Positions 1 through 7,960 of a DNA stretch of 15,127 nucleotides are shown piece by piece. Both the position numbers and the translations under genes were made by a program. This stretch comes from Bacillota bacterium (lineage in GTDB: Bacteria > Bacillota > Clostridia > Christensenellales > Borkfalkiaceae). The first letter of the stretch is position 1, and each line of letters starts with the position of its first letter. Where the stretch lies: contig QAKO01000061.1 of the NCBI GenBank assembly GCA_003343765.1, positions 1 to 15,127 on the forward strand. The letters run 5' to 3'. The notes under the pieces were generated by a model. It saw nothing but the letters and a program-made list of their open reading frames with translations. It searched no databases and was not told the DNA's origin.

Positions 1-1388
1 CAAAATTCTTTTCTGTCCTTTGCAAAAGGATTTTCAATATATGCGACACACAATCCACGAAAATCTTGTTTTTCCAATTCGGAAACCGTATCTTTGACGA
101 TTTTTTCATCAACGTACCCTAAATTTTCGGCAACTGCGGCATTCAGTTCTCCAAAGCCGTATTCTTTCAGATGTCCCAAAAATCTTTGTACGTTCCATTC
201 TCCGCCCAAAAGAAAAAAAGTTTTGCGGTTTTCTGAAATTGCTTTTGCAGGATACCCGTTCCTTCCGTGCAGACTGACTAATTTTGCATCCTGCCAAGGT
301 ATCCCCAGCCGTGCCGCAAATACCGAGAGAGAACAGATCCCCGCGACCCGTTTCACATTCATTCCGTCCAGCGCATTTTCTATTTGCTGTGCGGCACTGT
401 AAAATCCGACATCGCCAGATAAAAGCACTCCGATAACAGACACTTCCGCATGGTCGGAGATCGCTTTTTTGATTTCTTCCGGACGATATCCGGCTACGCA
501 CGGTACTTTTGCCTGCACATCGGCAAGCATTCTCGGAGCACCGATCAGCAAACCGCAGGAAGAAATGATTTCCCGCGCATATCCGCTCATACCGTTTTGC
601 CCCACGCCCGTGCCGATCAGATATACCTCCCTGTACGGCTCTATTCCCAATATTGACGAAATTTCGCGCACCGTTGTGCCAAAATCCTTCACATCCCCTT
701 CTTCACACGGACGGCCGATACGTATAAGTTCGGCACCGCATATGCGCGCAGCTTCCTCCTTGGCAGGCATTCCGCCTTCTGCGCCGGAATCTTTTGTCAC
801 GAAGTATTTTGCGCCAGCGGCACGGATCGCCGCTACATTCTGTTCCACGGAAAATGGCCCCTGCATAGCTATGACATTCTTTCCCGTCAGCCCTATCGCT
901 TCACACGCCTCGAGTGCCTGCCTGCAAAAAAGTACACGGACAAAAAGCCTTTCTTTATACCCGGGAATACGTGTATACTCGAAAAGCTCCTTACTGCCCG
1001 TTGCTACAAAAATATTCCCCTCTTTTCCGGCAAGGTAATCCGCCGCCGCCCGTACATTTTCAAAACCGCCTGTTCCGCAGGCATTTCTGGAACAACGCAG
1101 CAGAACCGTCGACGTGTTTTCACAAGCTGAATTTATATTTCGGCTCACCTCCGCAGCATATGGATGCGTCGCATCCACCGCCAGGTCAAAGCGTTCCGCT
1201 AAGAGAAACTTTTCCATGTCTTTCTTGCTCATTCTGCCGACATGAATTTTTCCGTACTCCATGGCAGAACCGAGCACTTCTTCGCCGTATTCCGTTGCGA
1301 CACACAGATGAAAGTCTGTTTTACGGGCAAACAGCTCGGTCAGCATTCTGCCCTCTGTTGTGCCGCCGAAAACACAAATCTTTTTCAT
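1..1388 (-). CDS. CobK/CbiJ-CbiE fusion (precorrin-6A reductase plus C5-methyltransferase), truncated by left window edge
   Basis: This frame is open for 462 codons from ATG at 1388 to the window edge, so its 3' end is unknown. Residues 1-245 or so match CobK/CbiJ, which reduces (cobalt-)precorrin-6A to 6B: N-terminal VFGGTTEGR (6-14), DATHPYAAEVSRN (72-84), MQGPFSVEQN (175-184) and VTKDSGAEGG (197-206). Residues 254-455 or so match CbiE, the SAM-dependent C5 methyltransferase: YLIGTGVGQNG (256-266), SGDVGFYSAA (324-333) and LVSLHGRN (370-377), ending in the typical IENP (451-454). A clear linker near 245-253 joins the two. A CbiT domain (C15 methylation and decarboxylation) could follow beyond the edge. 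The start has a GAGGGAG ribosome binding site and lies 16 nt after the cbiG stop, so it is co-transcribed. Both domain calls are secure; the full domain composition is not known. Confidence 0.93.
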   Translation of the reverse strand, partial: MKKICVFGGTTEGRMLTELFARKTDFHLCVATEYGEEVLGSAMEYGKIHVGRMSKKDMEKFLLAERFDLAVDATHPYAAEVSRNINSACENTSTVLLRCSRNACGTGGFENVRAAADYLAGKEGNIFVATGSKELFEYTRIPGYKERLFVRVLFCRQALEACEAIGLTGKNVIAMQGPFSVEQNVAAIRAAGAKYFVTKDSGAEGGMPAKEEAARICGAELIRIGRPCEEGDVKDFGTTVREISSILGIEPYREVYLIGTGVGQNGMSGYAREIISSCGLLIGAPRMLADVQAKVPCVAGYRPEEIKKAISDHAEVSVIGVLLSGDVGFYSAAQQIENALDGMNVKRVAGICSLSVFAARLGIPWQDAKLVSLHGRNGYPAKAISENRKTFFLLGGEWNVQRFLGHLKEYGFGELNAAVAENLGYVDEKIVKDTVSELEKQDFRGLCVAYIENPFAKDRKEF

Positions 1389-1404
1389 ACCGCCGCTCCC
1401 TCAT

Positions 1405-2394
1405 TCAAAACGCTACATATTCTTCCCGCAATCCCACGGCAACAGTCACCCCGTCCACTATTTTTTTAGCGACCAGGAGCTTTTCGCCGCCGCATACGGC
1501 TGCCCGCTCACAGACATTATCTGTACCCGTAACCCGTAAAACCCGTTCGGAATGCGTAAAATTACCATGCAAAGCCGACAATTCCGCCGCCGTATAAAAA
1601 GATGTCGGCAAGCCTTGTCTTTCACAAAATTCCAACAGTCCGCGTTCATCTGCCTTCAGATCGACAGAAGCGACCTTCGCAATGCAGGAAAGATTCAGTC
1701 CTTCCGCACAAAACACTTCTTCCACACAACGGCCGATTTTCTCCGCCGACGTGCCCCGTCTGCACCCGATACCGAGCGTCAGCACGCGCGGACGCAAAAA
1801 AAGCGTTTTCAAAAAAGGTGCCTTTTCCCGATAGGAAAGCGCGATTCCCAACGGTTCGCCCCCCTGTGAGGCTTTCAGTCCTTGCGGCAACGCATCCCGA
1901 TACGGCAAATCGCTGAAAAACGGAATGTCGCGTTCCAGGATCGCCGAAGATACCGCGCGCGCAAGTTTCATATCGGAGATCAAATACCCTCGCATTGCCG
2001 CAAATTCATCGACAGCAAACTTACCGTTCCTGTCCGTGGCAGTGGTTACTACAGGAGTTGCTCCCAAAAATTCCGCAACGGCAACCGCCGCCCTGTTTGC
2101 ACCCCCGATATGCCCCGACAAAAGCGAAATTACAAAATTTCCGCAATCGTCGCATACAAGAACCGCAGGATCTTCCGTCTTGTCCCGCACAAGCGGCGCG
2201 ATCGCACGGACTGCGATCCCGCACGCACACACAAAAATCAGAAGATTTCCTTTCTGAAAACATTCCCGCGTCCGTGCCGCCAAGTCCGTGGACGGCTGAC
2301 GCGTGACTTCATATCCTTTTTCCTGCAAAAACTTTTCTATTTTATCGCAAAGAGCTCTGCCCTTGGCCGAAAAACAGAACAGATGCGCGCTCAT
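1405..2394 (-). CDS. cbiG: Cobalt-precorrin-5A hydrolase CbiG
   Basis: This 329-residue protein is full length for CbiG. The enzyme opens the ring-A delta-lactone of cobalt-precorrin-5A and releases the C20-derived two-carbon unit as acetaldehyde, the step that marks the anaerobic cobalamin route. Family marks seen are SGHIGGAN (93-100), VTTATDRNGKFAVDEFA (116-132), LGIGCRRGT (207-215, start of the C-terminal domain) and the C-terminal TGTDNVCERAAV (289-300) with LLVAKK (306-311). The ATG overlaps the cbiF stop as ATGA, which suggests translational coupling; the local ribosome binding site (AGG) is weak, as expected for that arrangement. CbiG acts directly on the product of CbiF, its upstream neighbour. 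The identification is secure. Confidence 0.96.
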   Translation of the reverse strand: MSAHLFCFSAKGRALCDKIEKFLQEKGYEVTRQPSTDLAARTRECFQKGNLLIFVCACGIAVRAIAPLVRDKTEDPAVLVCDDCGNFVISLLSGHIGGANRAAVAVAEFLGATPVVTTATDRNGKFAVDEFAAMRGYLISDMKLARAVSSAILERDIPFFSDLPYRDALPQGLKASQGGEPLGIALSYREKAPFLKTLFLRPRVLTLGIGCRRGTSAEKIGRCVEEVFCAEGLNLSCIAKVASVDLKADERGLLEFCERQGLPTSFYTAAELSALHGNFTHSERVLRVTGTDNVCERAAVCGGEKLLVAKKIVDGVTVAVGLREEYVAF

Positions 2395-3146
2395 TTCTTT
2401 GCCTGCCTGTAACCCGTGGTAAACGTCGGATCATACAGTTTTGAACGTGTGGAAACGCGGTCAAGAAATTTCCCGACCGTGATCAGCGCAAACCGATTGA
2501 TATTATTTTCCTTCATGGTCTGCTCCAGGGTGCCGATCGTGCATCGAAATACCTTTTCATCCGGCCAGGTAGCCTTATATACCACGCCTACCGGGGTATC
2601 TTCCGCATACCCTCCGGCCAGCAGTTCCCGAACCACTTCTCCCGCGCGCCCTGCGCTCAAAAAAAGCACCATCGTCGCATTATGCTCTGCAAGCGCACGC
2701 AATTTCTCCTTTTCGGGTACGGGAGTGTTCCCCTCTATTCTCGTAATGATGACCGTCTGCGAAATTTCGGCCGGAGTATATTCCGCTTCCAATGCGGCCG
2801 CCGCTCCGCAAAAAGAACTTACGCCCGGACACACATCATACGCTATACCTTCCCGATCCAGTTCGTCCATCTGCTCGCCGATCGCTCCGTACAGACAGGG
2901 ATCGCCCGTGTGCAGCCGAACCGTCGTTTTTCCTTCCCGTTCCGCACGTCTGATCACTTCCAGAACTTCGTCAAGATTCATTTCCGCACTGTTATATATT
3001 TCCGCACCTTCACGGCAAAACTGCAAAAGTTCCGCATTGACCAAAGAACCTGCGTATATCACCACATCCGCCCCTTCCAAAAGCGCCTTTCCGCGCAACG
3101 TGATAAGATCCGCCGCCCCTGAACCGGCACCGACAAAGTGTACCAT
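2391..3146 (-). CDS. cbiF: Cobalt-precorrin-4 C11-methyltransferase CbiF (CobM family)
   Basis: This 251-residue SAM-dependent tetrapyrrole methylase is the usual length for CbiF/CobM. It methylates C11 of cobalt-precorrin-4 to give cobalt-precorrin-5A, the CbiG substrate. Motifs seen are the N-terminal VGAGSGAADLIT (5-16), YAGSLV (31-36), the SAM-loop motif LHTGDPCLYG (78-87), CPGVSSF (106-112), RIEGNTPVP (136-144) and the C-terminal YDPTFTTGYR (238-247); the last two are typical of the C11 enzyme rather than other Cbi methylases. The start has AAGGAGG seven nt upstream, lying inside the last codons of cbiD, and only 2 nt separate the cbiD stop from this ATG. It is part of the B12 operon. 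Confidence 0.96.
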   Translation of the reverse strand: MVHFVGAGSGAADLITLRGKALLEGADVVIYAGSLVNAELLQFCREGAEIYNSAEMNLDEVLEVIRRAEREGKTTVRLHTGDPCLYGAIGEQMDELDREGIAYDVCPGVSSFCGAAAALEAEYTPAEISQTVIITRIEGNTPVPEKEKLRALAEHNATMVLFLSAGRAGEVVRELLAGGYAEDTPVGVVYKATWPDEKVFRCTIGTLEQTMKENNINRFALITVGKFLDRVSTRSKLYDPTFTTGYRQAKK

Positions 3147-3148
3147 GT

Positions 3149-4282
3149 TTAAACCTCCTTCAACCTTTCCAGAATTTCCCGCGCGTCGTCCGTCTGTCCC
3201 ACCACACCGTGACGGAAAGAATAAATCATTAACCCCACGCGCATATTGTCATAATTCCGCATCCCGATCAACTGCGAAATGCGCCCGATAAGCCTGTCCA
3301 TCACCTGCTCGCGGATGCCCAGCGTTTCTAACTGCGCAAGGCCATCCTCTGCCGTGGCGCAGGCCAGAAGCATCTGTGCGTCCTGCGCACAGATTCCTTC
3401 CGCCGCCGCATATGCCGTAAGGATCTCCGCCCTGCAATCGCCGTTGGAGGAATGCGTCTGAAACATCCCCCCCGCAAGTTTTACAAGTTTTCCTATATGC
3501 CCGACCAAAAGAATTTCTTCAAAACCTTCTTTTGCAAGCATGTCCAGTGTTTCCCCCACAAAATTGCTGCACTGCACCATAGACCTGAAATCCGTTCCGA
3601 ACGTATTATGCAGAAAATTTTCGCCGTAATTCCCGGGAACAACCGCAATACGCTTTTTTCCTTCCGCCCGACGCTGCCTTATTTCCGTACGGATCGTTTC
3701 TATGATCGCCGACTCCGACATGGGTTCCACGATCCCCGACGTTCCCAACACAGATATTCCGCCGACGATCCCCAGTCTCGGATTAAATGTTTTGGAAGCA
3801 AGCTCTTTCCCTTTCGGTATAGAGATTTCAACAGAAAAAGCAGGGATCTCACCGCACTCCTCGCAAGCCTGCTCAACACATTCGCAGATCATGCGCCGCG
3901 GCACATCGTTAATCGCGGCCGCCCCGATCGGCTGATTCAGACCGGGTTTTGTCACTCTCCCTATTCCCTCGCCGCCGTCTACCGTCACACCTTTTTCACC
4001 GCGCCGAACCTGCGCAAAAATAAGGATACCGTTCGTTACGTCCGGATCATCGCCGCTGTCTTTGCGCACCGCACACCGCGCATAATCTTCCCCGCGTTCA
4101 CACTCTTCCGCACGCAGACGGACGGTTATACCCTTCGGAGTATTGACACTTATTTCTTCGGGAACGGTTCCGGTCAGCAAAAGAAATACCGCCGCTTTTG
4201 CGGCACCGGCCGCACAAGTTCCCGTCGTGTACCCCCTTCGCAAACGCCTGTTTCCCACTTCTACATACGATTCCGGATTCAT
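3149..4282 (-). CDS. cbiD: Cobalt-precorrin-5B C1-methyltransferase CbiD
   Basis: CbiD methylates C1 of cobalt-precorrin-5B to give cobalt-precorrin-6A and is diagnostic of the anaerobic pathway. The 377 residues fit the family. Conserved stretches are RRGYTTGTCA (15-24), KDSGDDPDVT (74-83), GIGRVTKPGL (106-115), NPRLGIVGGISVLGTSG (167-183) and GHIGKLVKLAGGMFQTHS (261-278). The frame is open 15 codons further upstream, but ATG at 4282 is chosen because AAGGAGG sits 4 nt before it and homology begins just after it. A gap of 167 nt separates it from the importer ATPase, the only sizeable gap in the operon, and I see no convincing promoter there. It is probably transcribed from the riboswitch promoter. 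Confidence 0.96.
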   Translation of the reverse strand: MNPESYVEVGNRRLRRGYTTGTCAAGAAKAAVFLLLTGTVPEEISVNTPKGITVRLRAEECERGEDYARCAVRKDSGDDPDVTNGILIFAQVRRGEKGVTVDGGEGIGRVTKPGLNQPIGAAAINDVPRRMICECVEQACEECGEIPAFSVEISIPKGKELASKTFNPRLGIVGGISVLGTSGIVEPMSESAIIETIRTEIRQRRAEGKKRIAVVPGNYGENFLHNTFGTDFRSMVQCSNFVGETLDMLAKEGFEEILLVGHIGKLVKLAGGMFQTHSSNGDCRAEILTAYAAAEGICAQDAQMLLACATAEDGLAQLETLGIREQVMDRLIGRISQLIGMRNYDNMRVGLMIYSFRHGVVGQTDDAREILERLKEV

Positions 4283-4443
4283 AAAACCTCCTTTGCACGA
4301 GTTTTGCTCCCTTCTTCCGTCAGGCAAAACCCTTGCGGCTTCTTTACGGAAAACTTCACTTTCTGCACTGCACGTATCTTAAAAAATCGTCCCGTTTGTA
4401 AAAACGTACCGAACAATTCTCTTTGTTTAACGCAGATTCTCAT
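4279..4443 (-). CDS. Possible 54-residue small protein between the importer ATPase and cbiD, doubtful
   Basis: An ATG at 4443, seven bases after the ATPase stop, opens a frame of 54 codons. Its TGA overlaps the cbiD ATG as ATGA, the same coupling geometry as cbiF-cbiG. The product would be basic (many Lys and Arg, about residues 10-52), with no signal peptide, membrane segment or motif that I recognise. Against it, no good ribosome binding site precedes the ATG, and a frame of this length can arise by chance. It may instead be a leader that couples cbiD translation, or plain untranslated spacer. Confidence 0.25.
   Translation of the reverse strand: MRICVKQRELFGTFLQTGRFFKIRAVQKVKFSVKKPQGFCLTEEGSKTRAKEVL
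4287..4293 (-). promoter_or_regulatory. Ribosome binding site of cbiD
   Basis: AAGGAGG on the minus strand is followed by four T and then ATG at 4282. It decides in favour of this start over the in-frame ATG at 4327, which lacks such a site. Confidence 0.85.
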
Positions 4444-4449
4444 AAGCTT

Positions 4450-5556
4450 TTACAGCTGCTCTGTTTGCGTAAATATGGGAACAGACTCCTCTTTTGCCCG
4501 TGCAAGCAATCTGCGGTTCGGCTCGTTCCATACCCCTTCCGGCGTTTTGCGGACAAGCACCCTGCCGCAGGATAACATTTCTTTTACCGCTTCCGCATAA
4601 GTCGCTTCCGAAACAGGCTCGAATGCCCGTTCCGACACCGTATGATGCGCAAGCGCGTCGGCAACGTGTTTATCCGCATCGTTTTCCCATAAGATCCCGG
4701 CAGAAAAAGCGATCCCGCGCTTTTGCAAGGCGCGGTACATTCCGATATCCCCCGGATTGTGAACGACAAAAACTTTTGGCTCACCGCACGGCCGCGCAAG
4801 TTCCGCACTCCCGAAATCCGTATCGTAACAATGACTGTTCAGATCGTACAGTTCCTCGATGATCTCCCTGCTGAATATCTCCTCCGGCGTTCCGCTGCGG
4901 AAAATCGTATCCCCTTTGATACACAAAACATAATCGGAAATTTTCGCGGCAAGATCGATTTCATGCAGCGATAAAACAATCGTTACACCGTCCTCTGCCA
5001 TTTCACGCAATGTATTGAGCAACTCCAATTTATAGCGTATATCCAAAAAAGAGGTCGGTTCGTCGAGAACAATGACCTGCGGCTGCTGGCAAATTGCTCG
5101 CGCAAGCAGGATGCGCTGTTTTTGCCCGTCTGAACACGCATTGAACGGCTGCGACGCTATTTCCTGCGCATGAACACGGCACAGCGACTCTTCCACGATA
5201 CGATCGTCTTCGGGCGTCATTTTTCCGAAACTGTTCGTATAGGGATACCTGCCCGTTTCCACTACATCACGGCAAGTCATCAGTTCCGGATGGATACGCT
5301 CCGTCAACACGACCGCAAGTTTGCGCGCCGATTCGCGGCAGGATATTTTATGAAAATCTTTTTCGTCCAGATATACCGTTCCCGCGATCAACGAAAGATG
5401 CTTTGTAATGCTTTTCAGGATCGTGGATTTCCCCGATCCGTTCGGCCCGATCAACGATAAAATCTGTCCCTTTTTCAGATCCAATTCAATGTCGTGTATC
5501 AAAGTCTTTCCGTCGTAACCGACGGAAAGCTTGTCCAGTCTCAAAAACGTGCTCAC
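4450..5556 (-). CDS. ABC importer ATPase, BtuD/FecE family, with C-terminal extra domain
   Basis: This is the cytoplasmic ATPase of a corrinoid/iron-chelate-type importer (368 residues). The ABC domain covers residues 1-255 or so: Walker A GPNGSGKST (37-45), signature CSDGQ (141-145, a variant of LSGGQ), Walker B VIVLDE (161-166) and H-loop His198. The Q-loop region reads VLTE (83-86) without Gln. About 110 further residues (259-368) form a separate domain beginning KVFVVHNPGD that resembles a Rossmann-like fold. Similar tails occur on some archaeal and clostridial B12-type importer ATPases (from memory). The GTG start at 5556 is preceded by GGGGG at 8 nt and overlaps the permease stop. The same frame continues upstream, but that part lies inside the permease gene. 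Position behind a B12 riboswitch makes a corrinoid substrate likely. Confidence 0.9.
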   Translation of the reverse strand: MSTFLRLDKLSVGYDGKTLIHDIELDLKKGQILSLIGPNGSGKSTILKSITKHLSLIAGTVYLDEKDFHKISCRESARKLAVVLTERIHPELMTCRDVVETGRYPYTNSFGKMTPEDDRIVEESLCRVHAQEIASQPFNACSDGQKQRILLARAICQQPQVIVLDEPTSFLDIRYKLELLNTLREMAEDGVTIVLSLHEIDLAAKISDYVLCIKGDTIFRSGTPEEIFSREIIEELYDLNSHCYDTDFGSAELARPCGEPKVFVVHNPGDIGMYRALQKRGIAFSAGILWENDADKHVADALAHHTVSERAFEPVSEATYAEAVKEMLSCGRVLVRKTPEGVWNEPNRRLLARAKEESVPIFTQTEQL

Positions 5557-6578
5557 ATTCTGTTCCCCCTTCTCGACAGCAGTATGTAGATAACCACGGG
5601 AGCCCCGAAAATGGCGGTAACCGTTCCTACCGCCAATTCGGACGGTGCCAAAACCACGCGCGAGATCAAATCGCAAAATAAACAGAAAACCGATCCGAAC
5701 AAGAACGATCCCGGTATGAGTACGATCGGCTTCGACGTCTTCATCAGCATTCGCATGATGTGCGGCACGGCGATCCCCACAAAAGAAATCGGCCCTGCAA
5801 ACGCCACCACCGTGGCGGAAAGTATGCTCGACAATACGATGATCGCTATCCTGGTAAAGCGTATATTTGTCCCCATCGAAAGAGCATATCCCTCGCCCAA
5901 CTGGTACGCGCCGATCGGTTTCGACAGAAAGAAGGTCGCCAGAAATGCCGGAAACACGATCACCGACATGACGATAACTTTTTCCCAGCCTGTTACAGCA
6001 AAACTGCCTAAATTCCATGTAAACAGATCCAGTATTTCTTCTTCGTCCGCAAAGACCATGAGAAGATCCGTCAATGCTCCGCATATGTAACCGATCATGA
6101 TTCCGATGACCAGCAAAAGCGTAATACTGCGCATCTTCCTCGAACAAAGAAGAACAAACCCCATCGAAATCATGGAACCGACAAACGCTGCCAACACCGA
6201 TCCCCAGATAGAGATCGTCGTTACATTCGCAAGCACAATCGTCGTCAGCGCAACCGTAAATTCCGCACCCGAGGAGATCCCCAGTACAAACGGACTGGCA
6301 ATCGGATTTCTGAAAAATGTCTGGATCAAAAATCCGGAAAGTCCAAGTGCGCCGCCTAAAATGATGGCGACGCACACGCGCGGTAAGCGCATTCGCAGAA
6401 TGATATATGCCACGGATGAACCGTCGTTCCCGAAAAATATGGCTCGGAAAATGTCACGCATCGTGACAGGAACACTTCCGTATCGCACCCCGAGTAAAAA
6501 CAATACGAACAGAAGTATACCCATTCCGATAAATACCGCAGCATAACGTATTCTGTTTTTGGTTCTGAAATCTTTCAT
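5553..6578 (-). CDS. ABC importer permease, BtuC/FecCD family
   Basis: This 341-residue, highly hydrophobic protein is the transmembrane subunit of the importer, probably as a homodimer. About ten membrane segments are expected for the family. FecCD marks are LPRV (65-68), GLSGFLIQTFFRNPIASP (79-96), LGISSGAE (99-106), WNLGSF (188-193), AGPISFVGIAVPHIMR (261-276) and the C-terminal ELAVGTVTAIFGAPV (314-328). A TTG at 6590 is also in frame, but ATG at 6578 is chosen because GAGG lies 6 nt before it. The gene begins just after the lipoprotein stop (6587) and its stop overlaps the ATPase GTG by 2 nt. Vitamin B12 or another corrinoid is inferred as substrate from the riboswitch and the cbi neighbours; a siderophore cannot be excluded from this sequence alone. 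Confidence 0.93.
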   Translation of the reverse strand: MKDFRTKNRIRYAAVFIGMGILLFVLFLLGVRYGSVPVTMRDIFRAIFFGNDGSSVAYIILRMRLPRVCVAIILGGALGLSGFLIQTFFRNPIASPFVLGISSGAEFTVALTTIVLANVTTISIWGSVLAAFVGSMISMGFVLLCSRKMRSITLLLVIGIMIGYICGALTDLLMVFADEEEILDLFTWNLGSFAVTGWEKVIVMSVIVFPAFLATFFLSKPIGAYQLGEGYALSMGTNIRFTRIAIIVLSSILSATVVAFAGPISFVGIAVPHIMRMLMKTSKPIVLIPGSFLFGSVFCLFCDLISRVVLAPSELAVGTVTAIFGAPVVIYILLSRRGNRM

Positions 6579-6584
6579 TTCCCG

Positions 6585-6588
6585 CCTC
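6585..6588 (-). promoter_or_regulatory. Ribosome binding site of the permease gene
   Basis: GAGG lies 6 nt before ATG 6578 and overlaps the stop codon region of the upstream lipoprotein gene. It favours ATG 6578 over the overlapping TTG at 6590. Confidence 0.7.
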
Positions 6589-7792
6589 AATCAAATTGAG
6601 AAAGATCCAACCGATGCATAAAAGTCAGCTGATCGGGTACGTCCGCTTCGTACATAATACGGTACATATCTTCCATCATGTCCGCAAGACAGTCCATCGA
6701 CTGATACAGCTTGCGCTCCGTTACCCAGATCTGATTGTTCTTATATACGTCAAACGTCTTGAATTCTTCCCATTCAATCAGTGAATCGATCCTGCCCTGT
6801 ATTGCAGAATCCTTCGAGCCGCCAAGACTGATATTATAAAGCATAATATCCACATCTTCTTTAAGCGTACTGTAATATACTTCTCCCGATACGCTCGTGC
6901 TGTTTTCCCCTTTCTCCCCGTCCGGACAAACGTTCACCCCGCCGGCTGCATTCAGCATTCCGACGATATAATCGTCCGGATTCCGGAAATATCCTACACT
7001 CTTGCTCGTTACATAAGTGATCGCAACCGATTTTTTCTCGTCGATCTGCGCTTCTTCCAGTTTATTAAGAATGGAACGGTATTTTTCTACCTGACCGTCA
7101 AACAATTCCGCCGCTTTTTCTTCCTGCCCAAAAAGCAGCCCCATGACTTTTAACCACTCCGTTCTGCCCATTACATGGTTCTCGCTGGTCGATTCATCCA
7201 GGAAATACGGAATTCCGTTGTCCTCAAACTCCTTTTTCCTTTCTTCGTATTTTGAATTGATGGGAAGCATTGCCGAACATATGGCAAGTTCGGGACGGTT
7301 CATAACAACCACTTCGCTCTGCCACGGATCCGAAGCGCTCGGAGCAAGTTTACCCACTTGTATGATTTCACCGTTTTCGATCGCTTCGTTGACGGAATCA
7401 ATATACCATGTCGTTGTTTCAGCCAATTTTACGCCCGACAAACCGCCTACCGCCGCTACCAGCGACATGGCGGGTCCCGACGCAACCAGCGTATTTGTCA
7501 AAGGTATTTCCAGCTTCGTCCAGCCTTCCACTTCTCCCGTAAACGTGCTGTCGTTCTCCACCAAAAGAAATTTCCCCGAAATTTCCATATCTCCGTTGTA
7601 AAGCGTCAATGCGTTCACACCTTGCTCATATCGCTCTATTTTAAAGTGCTCTGCATATAAATTCTCATCAGTACTCACCAGCTTCAACGGGATCTCGCCT
7701 TGCTCTGCTTTTTCAGAACATCCCAACAAACTGAAAATGCACCCTGCCAACATCACCAGCGCAATTAAAAATGCCGCTTGCTTCTTCATCAT
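6587..7792 (-). CDS. ABC importer substrate-binding lipoprotein, BtuF/FecB-like
   Basis: This 401-residue extracytoplasmic binding protein hands its ligand to the permease encoded next. The N-terminus is MMKKQ followed by a hydrophobic core and two possible lipoboxes, LAGC (Cys18) and LLGC (Cys25), so lipid anchoring is expected at one of them. The mature part fits the periplasmic-binding-protein fold with a helical backbone: EIPLTNTLVASGPAMSLV begins the first lobe, RPELAICSA is the family's 'nPDLIi' strand, and the second lobe includes NAAGGVNV. ATG 7792 is chosen because GGAGG lies 6 nt before it; an upstream in-frame extension would start in the leader. It is the first gene after the riboswitch. 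The ligand is inferred to be a corrinoid; no ligand-specific residue is recognisable by eye. Confidence 0.9.
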   Translation of the reverse strand: MMKKQAAFLIALVMLAGCIFSLLGCSEKAEQGEIPLKLVSTDENLYAEHFKIERYEQGVNALTLYNGDMEISGKFLLVENDSTFTGEVEGWTKLEIPLTNTLVASGPAMSLVAAVGGLSGVKLAETTTWYIDSVNEAIENGEIIQVGKLAPSASDPWQSEVVVMNRPELAICSAMLPINSKYEERKKEFEDNGIPYFLDESTSENHVMGRTEWLKVMGLLFGQEEKAAELFDGQVEKYRSILNKLEEAQIDEKKSVAITYVTSKSVGYFRNPDDYIVGMLNAAGGVNVCPDGEKGENSTSVSGEVYYSTLKEDVDIMLYNISLGGSKDSAIQGRIDSLIEWEEFKTFDVYKNNQIWVTERKLYQSMDCLADMMEDMYRIMYEADVPDQLTFMHRLDLSQFD

Positions 7793-7798
7793 CTGAAT

Positions 7799-7803
7799 CC
7801 TCC
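7799..7803 (-). promoter_or_regulatory. Ribosome binding site of the lipoprotein gene
   Basis: GGAGG lies 6 nt before ATG 7792 (a second ATG follows immediately). It lies downstream of the terminator hairpin, so riboswitch control is probably transcriptional rather than by masking this site. Confidence 0.8.
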
Positions 7804-7859
7804 GGAATTTCTTTTGAAAACCGAAATCTCCACCGACATTCTCCATGAATACGCAAAAG

Positions 7860-7906
7860 AAAAAAACCGCAACAGGCTGTCCTCGGGGAAGACAGACTTG
7901 TAGCGG
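7860..7906 (-). terminator. Intrinsic terminator in the riboswitch leader (expression platform)
   Basis: On the minus strand, CCGC (7906-7903) pairs with GCGG (7870-7867), ACA pairs with TGT inside it, and CTGTC pairs with GACAG around a short loop. Seven T (7866-7860) follow at once. The stem has mismatches, but it sits between the B12 aptamer and the first gene as expected for a riboswitch-controlled terminator. Confidence 0.8.
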
Positions 7907-7960
7907 GAAATTTTTTTACTCACCGCGTTCTCCAATTGCCCAAGAACCGTGGAATCTCCC

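Noticed and set aside
4381..4406. Weak hairpin CGTTT-TTAC-AAACG followed by a T run on the minus strand, before cbiD
   Set aside because: The stem is only 5 bp and AT-rich, and GGACGA separates it from the T run, so it is unlikely to terminate transcription inside the operon.
5557..6375. Upstream extension of the importer ATPase frame to a 641-residue protein
   Set aside because: The added part is the antisense-free alternate frame of the permease gene, rich in Arg, Cys and His with no family motif; homology and a ribosome binding site begin at GTG 5556.
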